Assembly (NCBI RefSeq): GCF_947090775.1
Contig: NZ_OX352321.1
Span: 2,542,001-2,606,000 of the forward strand
DNA from: Pseudarthrobacter sp. MM222
Lineage (GTDB): Bacteria; Actinomycetota; Actinomycetes; Actinomycetales; Micrococcaceae
Direction: 5' to 3'
DNA: 64,000 bases
Shown in pieces: positions 31,104-39,958 of this stretch. A program made the translations under genes and the position numbers. Each line of letters opens with the position of its first letter. Position 1 is the first letter of the stretch. The notes beneath the pieces were generated by a model. The model did no database searches. It was not told the DNA's origin and saw only the letters and a program-made list of their open reading frames with translations.

Positions 31104-33446
31104 CTACTTGGTGGCCTGGAGCAGTTCCGCGCGGACCGTCCTGGTGGCCGTGACGAGGTTGCGCAGGGACTCTTCAGTCTCGGCGTAGCCGCGGGTCTTC
31201 AGGCCGCAGTCCGGGTTAACCCAGAGCTGGCGGGACGGGACGTGCTTGACGGCGGTGCTGAGCAGTTCGGTGACTTCCTGCTCCCCCGGGACGCGCGGCG
31301 AGTGGATGTCGTAGACGCCCGGGCCCACGCCGCGGCCGAAGCCATGGGACTCGAGGTCGTGGACAACCTCCATGCGGGAGCGGGCGGCCTCGATCGAGGT
31401 GACGTCCGCGTCGAGGCCGTCGATCGCGTCGATGATCGCACCGAACTCGGAGTAGCACAGGTGGGTGTGGATCTGGGTGCTGTCCCCGGCTCCGGCCGTG
31501 GACAGGCGGAAGGACTTCACGGACCAGTCCAGGTACGCGGCCTGGTCGGCCTTGCGCAGCGGCAGGAGCTCGCGCAGGGCGGGCTCGTCCACCTGGATGA
31601 CCTTGATGCCGGCCGCTTCGAGGTCGGCGATCTCGTCGCGGAGGGCGAGCGCCACCTGGTTGGCGGTCTCGCCGAGGGGCTGGTCGTCGCGGACGAAGGA
31701 CCACGCCAGGATGGTGACCGGACCGGTGAGCATGCCCTTCATCGGCTTGTTGGTCAGGGACTGCGCGTACCGGGCCCATTCCACCGTGATCGGGGCGCTG
31801 CGGGTGACATCGCCCCACAGGATCGAGGGACGCGTGCAGCGCGAGCCGTAGGACTGGACCCAGCCGTGCACCGTGACGTCGAAGCCTTCGAGGTTCTCGG
31901 CGAAGTACTGGACCATGTCGTTGCGCTCGGGCTCGCCGTGGACCAGGACGTCGAAGCCGAGCTCTTCCTGCAGTTCCACGACGCGCTTGATCTCGTCCTT
32001 CATGAGCTGCTCGTACTGCTCCGTGCTGAGCTCGCCCTTGTTGGCGCGGGCCCGTGCGGTGCGGATCTCGCCGGTCTGCGGGAACGAGCCGATGGTGGTG
32101 GTGGGCAGCGGCGGCAGGTGCAGGGCCTCGGTCTGCGCGGCCTCGCGGACTCCGTAGTCGGAGCGGCTGAAGTCGGCGTCGGTCAGGGCGGCGGTGCGGG
32201 CCCGGACCTCGGCGCGGCGCACGCCCTCGGCTCCGGCGCGGTCGGCGATGATGCGGGTGGCCTCGTCGATGGCCGGCTGCACGGCGGCCGGATCGGCCAG
32301 CAGGCCGGCCAGGGTGACAACCTCGGCGGCCTTCTGGTCGGCGAACGCGAGCCAGCTGCGCAACTGGGCGGAGAGCTGGACTTCCTCGTCGACGTCGTGC
32401 GGGACGTGCTGGGTGGAGGTGGAGGTGCTGACGGCCAGCTTGGCGACCGACTTCCGCAGCTCGGCGATTTTGTCCGCGGAGGCGGCGAGGTCGTTGCGCC
32501 AGATGTTGTGGCCGTCGACGACGCCGGCGACCAGGGTCTTGTTGTCCAGCGCGGCCAGGGCCGCGGTGGACGGGACCTCGCCCTTGAAGACGTCCAGGTG
32601 CAGGGCGTCGATGCCGGTGGCGGCAAGGGTGCCGAGCTGGCCGTTGAGCGCGCCGTACGGGGTGGAGACGAAGAGCTGCGGGCGGTTCGCGACGGTGGAG
32701 AGGGCCTCGTAGGAGCGGGCGACGGCGGCCTGGATCTCGCCTGCCGGGGTGTCCTGGTCCACCACGAGGGCGGGTTCGTCCAGCTGGATCCAGCTGGCGC
32801 CGGCGGCGGCGAGTTTCTCCAGCAGGGCGGCGTAGACCGGGAGGACGTCCTCGAGGCGGGACAGCGGGCTGAAGCCGGCCGGGGCGTCGTCGGAGGCCTT
32901 GCTGAGCAGCAGGAAGGTGACCGGGCCGACGAGGTACGGGCGGGTCTCGACGCCGTTGGCGAGGGCGTATTCGAACTCCTCCACGATCCGGCTGGAGGTC
33001 AGCGCGAAGGGGGTCTCCGGGCCGATTTCCGGGACGAGGTAGTGGTAGTTGGTGTCGAACCACTTGGTCATTTCCAGCGGCTGCTGGTCCTTGTTGCCGC
33101 GGGCCAGGGTGAAGTAGCCGTCGATGTCGAGCTGGCCCTCGGCGTTGAGGAGCTGGCCGAAGCGGGCGGGGACGGCGCCGAGGTGGGCGGCGGCGTCGAG
33201 CACCTGGTCGTAGTAGGAGAAGGTGCCGGGGATGGCGGCGGCTTCGGTGAGGCCCAGGTCCTGGAGGCGCTTGGCGGTGCCGAGCTGGATCTCCTTGGCG
33301 GCGGCGTCGAGGGCGGCGGCGTCGATCTTGCCGGCCCAGTAGGCTTCTACGGCCTTCTTAAGTTCGCGGCGGCGGCCGATGCGCGGGTAGCCCAGGATCG
33401 AGGCAGCCGGGAACGGAGTGGGGTTGAACGTGTTCTTTTCAGTCAT
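31104..33446 (-). CDS. metE: Cobalamin-independent methionine synthase
   Basis: 780 aa, typical MetE length. The start region ILGYPRIGRRRELKKAVEAYW is the conserved N-terminus. The C-terminal catalytic half has LPTTTIGSFPQT, HGEPERNDMVQYF, VQVDEPALRE and the zinc ligands in HTHLCYSEF and NPDCGLKTRG. It transfers a methyl group from 5-methyl-THF-polyglutamate to homocysteine without B12. It is followed by the bidirectional hairpin and preceded by metF (44-nt gap) on the same strand, so the methyl donor and acceptor enzymes are co-transcribed. Confidence 0.97.
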   Translation of the reverse strand: MTEKNTFNPTPFPAASILGYPRIGRRRELKKAVEAYWAGKIDAAALDAAAKEIQLGTAKRLQDLGLTEAAAIPGTFSYYDQVLDAAAHLGAVPARFGQLLNAEGQLDIDGYFTLARGNKDQQPLEMTKWFDTNYHYLVPEIGPETPFALTSSRIVEEFEYALANGVETRPYLVGPVTFLLLSKASDDAPAGFSPLSRLEDVLPVYAALLEKLAAAGASWIQLDEPALVVDQDTPAGEIQAAVARSYEALSTVANRPQLFVSTPYGALNGQLGTLAATGIDALHLDVFKGEVPSTAALAALDNKTLVAGVVDGHNIWRNDLAASADKIAELRKSVAKLAVSTSTSTQHVPHDVDEEVQLSAQLRSWLAFADQKAAEVVTLAGLLADPAAVQPAIDEATRIIADRAGAEGVRRAEVRARTAALTDADFSRSDYGVREAAQTEALHLPPLPTTTIGSFPQTGEIRTARARANKGELSTEQYEQLMKDEIKRVVELQEELGFDVLVHGEPERNDMVQYFAENLEGFDVTVHGWVQSYGSRCTRPSILWGDVTRSAPITVEWARYAQSLTNKPMKGMLTGPVTILAWSFVRDDQPLGETANQVALALRDEIADLEAAGIKVIQVDEPALRELLPLRKADQAAYLDWSVKSFRLSTAGAGDSTQIHTHLCYSEFGAIIDAIDGLDADVTSIEAARSRMEVVHDLESHGFGRGVGPGVYDIHSPRVPGEQEVTELLSTAVKHVPSRQLWVNPDCGLKTRGYAETEESLRNLVTATRTVRAELLQATK

Positions 33447-33490
33447 GGGAAGTCCTTGGTGTTGGTGGTTCGAGTGGAGGAAGCGTGGTG

Positions 33491-34477
33491 CTAGCTGGCG
33501 AGCTGGCGGCTGGCCGTGCGCCGCGCCGGGCTGAGCCGCGCCGCGTCGTGCGCCGCGGTGCGACGCGGGCGGGGCAGGGCGAGCTTGTCCAGCACATCCA
33601 GCGCTGCCGTGTGTTCATTGAAGGTATAGAGGTGGATGCCGGGGGCGCCGGCGGCCAGGGCCGCGTTGGCGAGGTCCACGGTGGCCCCCACCCCGATCCG
33701 CGCCCGTTCGGCGTCGGTATCGGCGGCGGCGAGCCGTTCAATCAGTTCCGGGGCCGGTTCGACGCCGGTCAGCTCGCCGAGGCGGTTCAGCCGCCGGATG
33801 CTGGTCAGCGGCATGACACCGGGAATGATCGGGATGGTGACGCCGGCCCGGCGGGCACGGGCCAGCAGGTCCGCGTACTGCTCGGTGTGGAAGAAGACCT
33901 GGGTGATGGCGAAGTCGGCGCCGGAACGCTGCTTGGCCAGCAGCACCTCGACGTCGTGCGCCTCACTCGGGGACTCCGGGTGCCGGGTGGGGTACGCGGC
34001 GACGCCGACGGCCACCTTGCCGGCGCACAGCAGCGCCGAGCGGCGCTGCTCCACGCGGCGGATGAGTTCGATCAGGTCCTGGGCGTAGCGCAGCGAACCC
34101 TCGGGAGGGACGCCGCCGTCCTTGGGCTGGTCACCGCGCAGGGCCAGGATGCCGCGCACGCCGACGTCGAGCAGCTCCCCGATGATCTCGGCAAGCTCCT
34201 GCGGGGAGTTGCCCACGCAGGTCAGGTGGGCCAGCGGCCGCAGCGTGGTTTCCTGCACGAGCCGGTTGATGAGCTCGACGGCGGTGTTCCGGTTGGAGCC
34301 GCTCGCACCGTAGGTCACGGAGACGTAGTCCGGGTTGGTGGCTTCCAGTTCACCGATGGTGGTCCACAGCGATTCCGCCGCCGCGGGAGACCGCGGCGGG
34401 AACAGCTCGTACGACAGCGCGACGGGGGCCGCGCCGGCAAGATTGGGATGGGTATCGATAAGGCTAGGTGGTGACAT
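33491..34477 (-). CDS. metF: Methylenetetrahydrofolate reductase
   Basis: 328 aa from the ATG at 34477 (AGGA five nt upstream). Motifs are SYELFPPRS (catalytic Glu), VSVTYGASGSNR, HLTCVG, GILALRGDQPKDG (FAD/folate pocket) and IPGVMPLTS. It reduces 5,10-methylene-THF to 5-methyl-THF, the substrate of the downstream metE. The last ~35 residues (LPRPRRTAAHDAARLSPA) are an Arg/Ala-rich extension not usual for the family. A long leader precedes the gene (see 34620-34705). Confidence 0.95.
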   Translation of the reverse strand: MSPPSLIDTHPNLAGAAPVALSYELFPPRSPAAAESLWTTIGELEATNPDYVSVTYGASGSNRNTAVELINRLVQETTLRPLAHLTCVGNSPQELAEIIGELLDVGVRGILALRGDQPKDGGVPPEGSLRYAQDLIELIRRVEQRRSALLCAGKVAVGVAAYPTRHPESPSEAHDVEVLLAKQRSGADFAITQVFFHTEQYADLLARARRAGVTIPIIPGVMPLTSIRRLNRLGELTGVEPAPELIERLAAADTDAERARIGVGATVDLANAALAAGAPGIHLYTFNEHTAALDVLDKLALPRPRRTAAHDAARLSPARRTASRQLAS

Positions 34478-34619
34478 TTGCGTCCTTGGCTGTGAACCCT
34501 GGCGCCAGGTGGCCGGAAAACCGGTGGCCGACGACAGCGAATTGAGTTTGGGGAACACGGAGAAAACTTCAGCAGGACGCAGCCGCGACTGGTACGCCTG
34601 AAACGAAGTTGTCCGTGAG

Positions 34620-34705
34620 CAAATGTCAGGCCCACATGGGGGCACCCACACCCTCCTGGGCTGCCCTGGGGCCGGCCGTCTGCGGAGGATCGCTGACACG
34701 TTACC
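34620..34705 (-). ncRNA. Structured 5' leader of metF, candidate riboswitch
   Basis: On the minus strand a gttacc/ggtaac hairpin is followed by tgtcag, which pairs with a distal ctgaca about 60 nt later. Inside are cctcc/ggagg pairing and a tgggtgccccca hairpin. The element sits about 150 nt before the metF ATG, with a TATACA-like -10 just upstream. The closed-stem layout and the GGGTGCCCC loop recall SAM-type riboswitches of actinobacteria, but the conserved SAM core is not evident. A riboswitch or attenuator remains unproven. Confidence 0.35.
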
Positions 34706-34995
34706 TCGGTAACTTGTATAGAACTCTAGGGGCCGGCGCCGGGGCATTCAAGTCGCCCGTCGAATTAAGACGCAGCTTTACGGGCGATTGCCGGGCCGGA
34801 CAGAATTTTGTTCGCCTGTTTGATCGATTCAGCCCGTCCCGCGTGCCGAGCCCTGCGCTCTCTTTCGGGGCCGAAGCCCTCCCGGCGGCTTTCAACCCTT
34901 CAGGGGACCCGAAACCCGCATCGAGACATCCAGAACATGCCCCGAAACGGCCTGATGGTTCGGGCACCGGGAGAGCATCATGGAAGACTGGGAAG

Positions 34996-35637
34996 ATGGC
35001 GGTATCAGCAGCGTTTGAGAACGAGAGCCTCTCCGAAAAGGTCAAACGGACCATCGTGGACCGGGTCGTTGACGGCACCTACCCTCCCGGCATGCGCCTC
35101 GTGGAGCTCCAGCTCGCCAAGGAGTTCGGCGTCAGCCAGGCACCGGTACGAGAAGCCCTGCGGGAGCTGTCCTCCACCCGGTTGGTCGAAAATATCCCCC
35201 GCCGCGGAACCTTTGTCCGGTCCGCTTCCCAGGACGACCTTGCCGAGGTCTATTTTGTCCGCCTCGCACTGGAGGGAACCGCTGCCGCGGCCGCCTATCC
35301 GGCCCTGCATGCCGACCCGTCGCCGTTGCGCGAAGCGCTGGCCGGCATGCGCGAGGCTGCAGCGACGGACGATGCCCACGGGATCGCCAAATTCAGCACG
35401 GCCTTTCACCGCGCCGTTGTTGCCGCCACTGGAAACCGGCTCATGATGGAAATCTGGGACACCCTCTACGTCGAGGCGCGGACCATGGCAACCGTCGTCC
35501 GCGGGCACGTGGACCTGCACGCCGCCGCCGAAGCCCATGTCCCGATCCTGGAAGCATTCGAGAGCGGCACACCGGAACTCTGCACCCAGCTCGTCATCGA
35601 GCACCAGCACGAGTACTCCATCCTTCCCCAGGAATAA
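34996..35637 (+). CDS. GntR-family (FadR/FCD subfamily) transcriptional regulator
   Basis: 213 aa from the ATG at 34996 (GGAAGA eight nt upstream). The winged HTH is EKVKRTIVDRVVDGTYPPGMRLVELQLAKEFGVSQAPVREALRELS...RRGTFV. The C-terminal FCD domain is helical, with its metal-type His/Asp pattern in FSTAFHRAVVAATGN and a late EHQHEYSIL. It lies directly before the catabolic operon starting at 35771, and an ATTATCGATAAT palindrome between them is a plausible operator. Effector unknown, perhaps an acidic intermediate of that pathway. Confidence 0.9.
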   Translation: MAVSAAFENESLSEKVKRTIVDRVVDGTYPPGMRLVELQLAKEFGVSQAPVREALRELSSTRLVENIPRRGTFVRSASQDDLAEVYFVRLALEGTAAAAAYPALHADPSPLREALAGMREAAATDDAHGIAKFSTAFHRAVVAATGNRLMMEIWDTLYVEARTMATVVRGHVDLHAAAEAHVPILEAFESGTPELCTQLVIEHQHEYSILPQE

Positions 35638-35740
35638 CGCCCGCCCCAGCCTGTCGGCGGTGTGCACGGGATGATGCAGATACATTCCTGCGACATCCTC
35701 TTGTGATGCCCATCACCCTCGTGTATCATCGCTGCTATCA

Positions 35741-35752
35741 ATTATCGATAAT
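35741..35752. promoter_or_regulatory. Palindromic operator candidate for the FadR-type regulator
   Basis: attatcgataat is a perfect 12-bp dyad 18 nt before the TTG start of the FAH gene, inside an A/T-rich patch that contrasts with the surrounding DNA. It probably overlaps the promoter, with gtgtatcatc upstream as possible -10 region. Confidence 0.45.
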
Positions 35753-35770
35753 CGATCAAAGGAGATCACC

Positions 35771-36643
35771 TTGAAGCTCGTCACTTTCAGCCACCAGGGC
35801 ACCCAGCAGACCGGCGTCCTCAGCGAGGACGCCTCGACCGTGACCGCCGTTCCCGGCTCGCAGGATCTGCTTTCACTCATCGACAACTGGGATGAGGCCA
35901 CGGCGCAGATCGCCGCCGCCACCGGGTCGGCCATCGACATCGCCGACGTTGAACTGCTCGCCCCGATCCCGCTCCCCCGCCGCAACATCTTCTGTGTGGG
36001 CCGCAACTACGTCGAACACGCCAAAGAATTCGCGAACTCCGGGTACGACGCCACGGCCAGCGCCAGCCACCAGCCGGACTACCCGGTCGTGTTCACCAAG
36101 GCCCCCTCCACCGTGATTGGCACCGGCGCCGACATCGACCCGCACACCGGAGTCACCTCCGAACTCGACTACGAAGCCGAGCTCGGGGTCATCATCGGCA
36201 GGGGCGGCCGCGGCATCAGCCCGGCCGATGCGCTGGACCACGTCTGGGGCTACACCATCATCAACGACGTCACCGCCCGCGACCTGCAGAAAGACCACAA
36301 GCAGTGGTTCCTCGGCAAGAGCCTGGACACCCACGCGCCCATGGGCCCCTGGGCCGTCACCCGCGACGAGGTCGGAGACGGCCCGCTGGACCTTCTCTGC
36401 ACCGTCAACGGCGAAACCCGGCAGAAGGCAACCACGGCCGACCTGATCTTCGACATCCCCACCATCATCGAAACCATCAGCGCCGGCATCACGCTCCAGC
36501 CCGGCGACATCATCGCCACCGGCACCCCGGTCGGCGTCGGCATCGGCTTCACGCCGCCCCGGTTCCTGACCACCGGAGACGTCGTCGAAATCACTATCAG
36601 CAAGCTCGGCACCCTGACCAACCGGATCGGAGAAGGACGATGA
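35771..36643 (+). CDS. Fumarylacetoacetate hydrolase-family protein
   Basis: 290 aa from a TTG with GGAG 7 nt upstream. The N-terminal ~70 residues are a small beta cap, then the catalytic FAH fold: FCVGRNYVEHAKEF, the metal ligands in LDYEAELGVIIGRGGRG (E-x-E) and DVTARDLQKDHKQWFLGKSLDTHAPMGPW, then GDIIATGTPVGVG. Family members cleave C-C bonds in, or isomerise or hydrolyse, fumarylpyruvate and oxo-acids in aromatic-ring catabolism. As first gene of the operon it likely acts on a ring-cleavage product. Substrate unknown. Confidence 0.9.
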   Translation: MKLVTFSHQGTQQTGVLSEDASTVTAVPGSQDLLSLIDNWDEATAQIAAATGSAIDIADVELLAPIPLPRRNIFCVGRNYVEHAKEFANSGYDATASASHQPDYPVVFTKAPSTVIGTGADIDPHTGVTSELDYEAELGVIIGRGGRGISPADALDHVWGYTIINDVTARDLQKDHKQWFLGKSLDTHAPMGPWAVTRDEVGDGPLDLLCTVNGETRQKATTADLIFDIPTIIETISAGITLQPGDIIATGTPVGVGIGFTPPRFLTTGDVVEITISKLGTLTNRIGEGR

Positions 36644-37548
36644 GCACCGCAACCATCGCCCCCGGCCTGACGGCCGTCGGCACGAAACAGCTCTTCGTCG
36701 AAACCACCGGCGCCGGGCCCGACGTCGTCCTGGTCCACGGCCTGGGCGGCACCACCAGCTTCTACGAACCCCTCGTCGCCTCGCTGGCCGAACGGTTCCG
36801 GGTCACCCGCTACGACTTCGCCGGACACGGACGCTCACCCCGGGCCGGGGAACTGACCCTCGAATCCCTGACCGCCGAACTGGCCGTGCTCATCGAATCC
36901 CAAACCGCCTCCGGACGGGCGCACCTCGTCGGGCACTCGATGGGAACCCTCATCGTCCAGCAGCTGGCGTCGACACGCCCGGACCTGGTCCGGGAAGTCG
37001 TCCTGCTCGGCCCGGTCCGCGAACAGACCCAGGCCGCGAAGGACGCCACCCGGGCACGCGCCGCCCTCGTAAGGGAAAAAGGCATGGCCGCCATAGCCGA
37101 CACCGTCGCCAACGCCGCCACCGCCGACCACGCAGCGATCGGGAACCCGCTCGTCCGGCCCTTCATCCGCGAACTGCTCCTCGGCCAGGACCCGGAAGCG
37201 TACGCCCAAGCCTGCGAAGCCCTCGCCGCCGCGACCAGCCCGGACCTGACCGCCATCCGGTCCAAGGTCCTGCTCCTCACCGGCAGCGAGGACAAAGTCA
37301 GCACCCCGGCCTCCAACGAGGCCATGGCCGCCGAGCTGGGTAGCGCCGAACTCCTGGTCGCACCGGGAACCGGCCACTGGACAGTACCCGAGGCGCCCGA
37401 CTTCGTCACCGCCGCCGTCCTCGACTTCCTCACCAGCACAACCCTCACGCCGGCGACAAAGAAGACCTGCGCGTGCAGCAACGCCAGCCCGGGCTGCCAG
37501 TCCCGCCGGCAGCAGAGCATCACCATGCAAATCCGCAAAGCCCCCTAA
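36640..37548 (+). CDS. Alpha/beta-hydrolase
   Basis: 302 aa; starts in an ATGA overlap with the FAH gene. The oxyanion region is VLVHGLGGTT, the nucleophile elbow GHSMG (near residue 105), the acid in LLTGSEDKVS and the His in GTGHWTVPE. It resembles 3-oxoadipate enol-lactonase and meta-cleavage hydrolases, which fits a ring-cleavage pathway. The C-terminal 35 residues (ATKKTCACSNASPGCQ...) are Cys/Gln-rich and unlike the fold, perhaps an extension from a frame change. Confidence 0.88.
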   Translation: MSTATIAPGLTAVGTKQLFVETTGAGPDVVLVHGLGGTTSFYEPLVASLAERFRVTRYDFAGHGRSPRAGELTLESLTAELAVLIESQTASGRAHLVGHSMGTLIVQQLASTRPDLVREVVLLGPVREQTQAAKDATRARAALVREKGMAAIADTVANAATADHAAIGNPLVRPFIRELLLGQDPEAYAQACEALAAATSPDLTAIRSKVLLLTGSEDKVSTPASNEAMAAELGSAELLVAPGTGHWTVPEAPDFVTAAVLDFLTSTTLTPATKKTCACSNASPGCQSRRQQSITMQIRKAP

Positions 37549-37592
37549 CAACCGCTCCACCGCCTCCATCTCAAGATAAGGACAACGAAGTC

Positions 37593-38864
37593 ATGTCGAA
37601 AACCCTCTTCACCAACGTCAACATCCTCGACAGCACCGGAGCCCAGCCCTTCCTGGGCGAAGTGCTAATCGCCGATGAGCGCATCACCGACGTCCGCGCC
37701 GGCTCGGGGAACCTGCCCCGCGAAGGCGTCAAGGTCATCGACGGCCGCGGCCAGACCCTGATGTCGGGCCTGTGCGATGCACACACCCACTTCACCTGGA
37801 ACGACGGGGACCTCAACGGCCTGGAAACCATGCAGGTCGAGGAACACCTGCTCCACACCGTGCAGTCCGCCAAAACCTACATCGACTACGGCTACACGAT
37901 GTGCTTCGGCGCCGCCAGCGCCAAGAAGCGCCTCGACGTCGTGGTCCGCAACGCCATCAACTCCGGCGACATCCCCGGCCCCCGCTACCTGGCCAACGGC
38001 CAGGAAATCGCCACCACCGCCGGGGACCTCGTCCCCGGCATCACCCAGATCGCCGACGGCGTCGAAGAAATGCGCAAGGTCGTCCGCGAAACCATCGGCC
38101 TGGGCGTGGACCAGATCAAACTCAGCATCTCCGGCGAGGAAATCACCGGGTCCAAGGCAGCCACCGACACCTACATCACCGAAGAAGAACTCCAGGTCGC
38201 CGTCGACGAGGCACACCGCCGCCACGTCCGCGTCTGCACCCACGCCCGCAGCCGCGACTCCGTCATCATCTCCCTGAAGACCGGCGTGGACATGATCTAC
38301 CACGCCTCCTACATCGACGACGAAGGCATGGACATGCTCGAGGCCGCCAAAGACCGCGTCTTCGTCGCCCCGGCCATCAACTGGATCGTCGCCACCCTCA
38401 ACGACGCCGCCGCCTTCGGCTACTCCCACGAAGCCGCCGAAAAAGCCGGCTACGCCCGCGAACTCGAAATCGCCTGCAAAGCCATCCAGGAGATGCGCCG
38501 CCGCGGCATCCGCGTGCTGCCCGGCGGAGACTACGGCTTCGCCTGGACACCCCGCGGCACTTACGCCCGCGACCTGGACCACTTCGTCAAGCTCTTCGGT
38601 TACACCGAAATGGAAGCCATCATCGCCGCCACCGCACTCGGCGGGGAACTCTTCCAAAAGCCCGACGAACTCGGGAAGGTCCTGCCCGGCTTCTACGCCG
38701 ACCTGATCCTGGTCGACGGCAACCCGCTCGAAGACATCACCATCCTGCAGGACATCACCAAGATCACCGCCGTCATGAAAAACGGCGAATTCCACCGCGA
38801 ACCGGCCGAGCACAGCCCGGCCACCCCGGAAACCGCACCCGATCTCGCCCTGACCCACCTCTAA
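37593..38864 (+). CDS. Imidazolonepropionase-like amidohydrolase
   Basis: 423 aa from the ATG at 37593 (AAGGACAACGAAG upstream). The metal-site CDAHTHF (about residues 60-66) is followed by a Lys in VDQIKLSISGEE, HTHARSRDS-like CTHARSRDSV, YHASYIDDEG and GGDYGFAWTPRG; the C-terminal strand ends GFYADLILVDGNPLEDI. These are the landmarks of the metal-dependent amidohydrolase superfamily (prolidase/imidazolonepropionase branch). It hydrolyses an amide, lactam or similar bond; the substrate is unknown. It lies 44 nt after the hydrolase in the same operon. Confidence 0.88.
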   Translation: MSKTLFTNVNILDSTGAQPFLGEVLIADERITDVRAGSGNLPREGVKVIDGRGQTLMSGLCDAHTHFTWNDGDLNGLETMQVEEHLLHTVQSAKTYIDYGYTMCFGAASAKKRLDVVVRNAINSGDIPGPRYLANGQEIATTAGDLVPGITQIADGVEEMRKVVRETIGLGVDQIKLSISGEEITGSKAATDTYITEEELQVAVDEAHRRHVRVCTHARSRDSVIISLKTGVDMIYHASYIDDEGMDMLEAAKDRVFVAPAINWIVATLNDAAAFGYSHEAAEKAGYARELEIACKAIQEMRRRGIRVLPGGDYGFAWTPRGTYARDLDHFVKLFGYTEMEAIIAATALGGELFQKPDELGKVLPGFYADLILVDGNPLEDITILQDITKITAVMKNGEFHREPAEHSPATPETAPDLALTHL

Positions 38865-39030
38865 CGAGCGCCGCCACGGCCCCGGCCTCTGGCCGGGGCC
38901 GTACTCAAACTCATCCCCCGCACCACCGGCTCGCCCATTCGGCGGCTCTTTGCACGCCCCAGTACATACACGGCCCCAGCTTTCCTTTCAAAAAGACAAT
39001 GACGCCATTTTGACCCTAAGGAACACACCA

Positions 39031-39522
39031 ATGAAGCCCCTCGTCACCATCGGAATCACCGCCGGCATCCTCGCCGGCCTCTGGACCCAACTCAGCACTC
39101 CCTTCGGACTCATCACCTGGGTCGGCTTCCTCTCCTGGGCATGCTTCTTCGCCGCCGGCGGCAAACGCGCCGGACTGCTCAAGACCATCCCCGCCAACCT
39201 CTCCGGCGTGCTGTGGGGCGCAGCCATCGTCTGGGGAGCGGCGAACCTCCCCATCCCGGGCGCTCTCGGCATCGCCGTCGCCGTCGCCGCCTTCGCCATG
39301 TGCGTCCAGGCACGCTGGTTTGTGCTGGGCTTCATCCCCGGAGCATTCGCCGGATGTGCGGCGTACTTTGGCACCACCTTCGATGCCGCCGGAACCTGCC
39401 TGGCCCTGATCGCCGGCGCCGGCCTCGGCTGGCTCTCCGAATACACCGCAAGCCTTCTCACCAACGCCGGCAAGAAGGCACAGACACCCGCCCCGCTTAC
39501 AGAAACCCAACCCGTCGCCTAA
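39031..39522 (+). CDS. DUF1097 family membrane protein
   Basis: 163 aa; AAGGAACACACC precedes the ATG at 39031. It is nearly all hydrophobic, with five predicted spans (for example VTIGITAGILAGLWTQL, LITWVGFLSWACFFAAGG, NLSGVLWGAAIVWG, ALGIAVAVAAFAMCVQ and LALIAGAGLGWL) and a polar tail. DUF1097 proteins occur beside catabolic genes and are possible small transporters. It follows the amidohydrolase by 166 nt, a gap with no gene. Confidence 0.8.
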   Translation: MKPLVTIGITAGILAGLWTQLSTPFGLITWVGFLSWACFFAAGGKRAGLLKTIPANLSGVLWGAAIVWGAANLPIPGALGIAVAVAAFAMCVQARWFVLGFIPGAFAGCAAYFGTTFDAAGTCLALIAGAGLGWLSEYTASLLTNAGKKAQTPAPLTETQPVA

Positions 39523-39641
39523 ACGGCAAAGAGCGGCCCTAACACGCCAACCCCATGTCTCAGGTGCCACCGGCCAAGGTATACGCCGCCGGTGGCACCG
39601 ACCCACAGACCGTATCCCGCCCCCACAACCGAGGAACCGCC

Positions 39642-39944
39642 ATGAGTGAAACCACAGCGCAGCCCGCTGCCGGGTCCCTCCCCGCCGAACACAGGACCCT
39701 GAAACCCCAAACAGCGCGCTGTTTCCGGGTCGATGACTGGTTCCGCCTCCCGGCAGCAACGGTAGAAATCCGCCACCACGGCACCTACGTCAGAACCGCG
39801 CGGGTCGACGCCGCAACCCCGGACTCGAGAATGCTCTGGCTGTCCCCGGAAGGCGTCGAGTCCCGCGTGCTCATCGACAAAGTCGACGGATACGAAGTGT
39901 GGATCGACCCCGAACAGCTCTATTACACACGGCAGCGCCGGTAG
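39642..39944 (+). CDS. Small 100-aa protein of the catabolic operon
   Basis: GAGGAACCGCC precedes the ATG at 39642. The N-terminal ~30 residues are low-complexity. The rest (CFRVDDWFRLPAATVEIRHHGTYVRTARVDA ... SRVLIDKVDGYEVWIDPEQLYY) has alternating strands and looks like a small beta-barrel. I do not recognise the family. It is 15 nt before the flavin reductase, so the two are co-translated. No function is assigned. Confidence 0.65.
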   Translation: MSETTAQPAAGSLPAEHRTLKPQTARCFRVDDWFRLPAATVEIRHHGTYVRTARVDAATPDSRMLWLSPEGVESRVLIDKVDGYEVWIDPEQLYYTRQRR

Positions 39945-39958
39945 CCAAAGGAGGCACC

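Noticed and set aside
31242-33494. 750-aa plus-strand frame opposite metE
   Set aside because: Antisense shadow of metE with monotonous Gly/Val/Asp/Glu composition.
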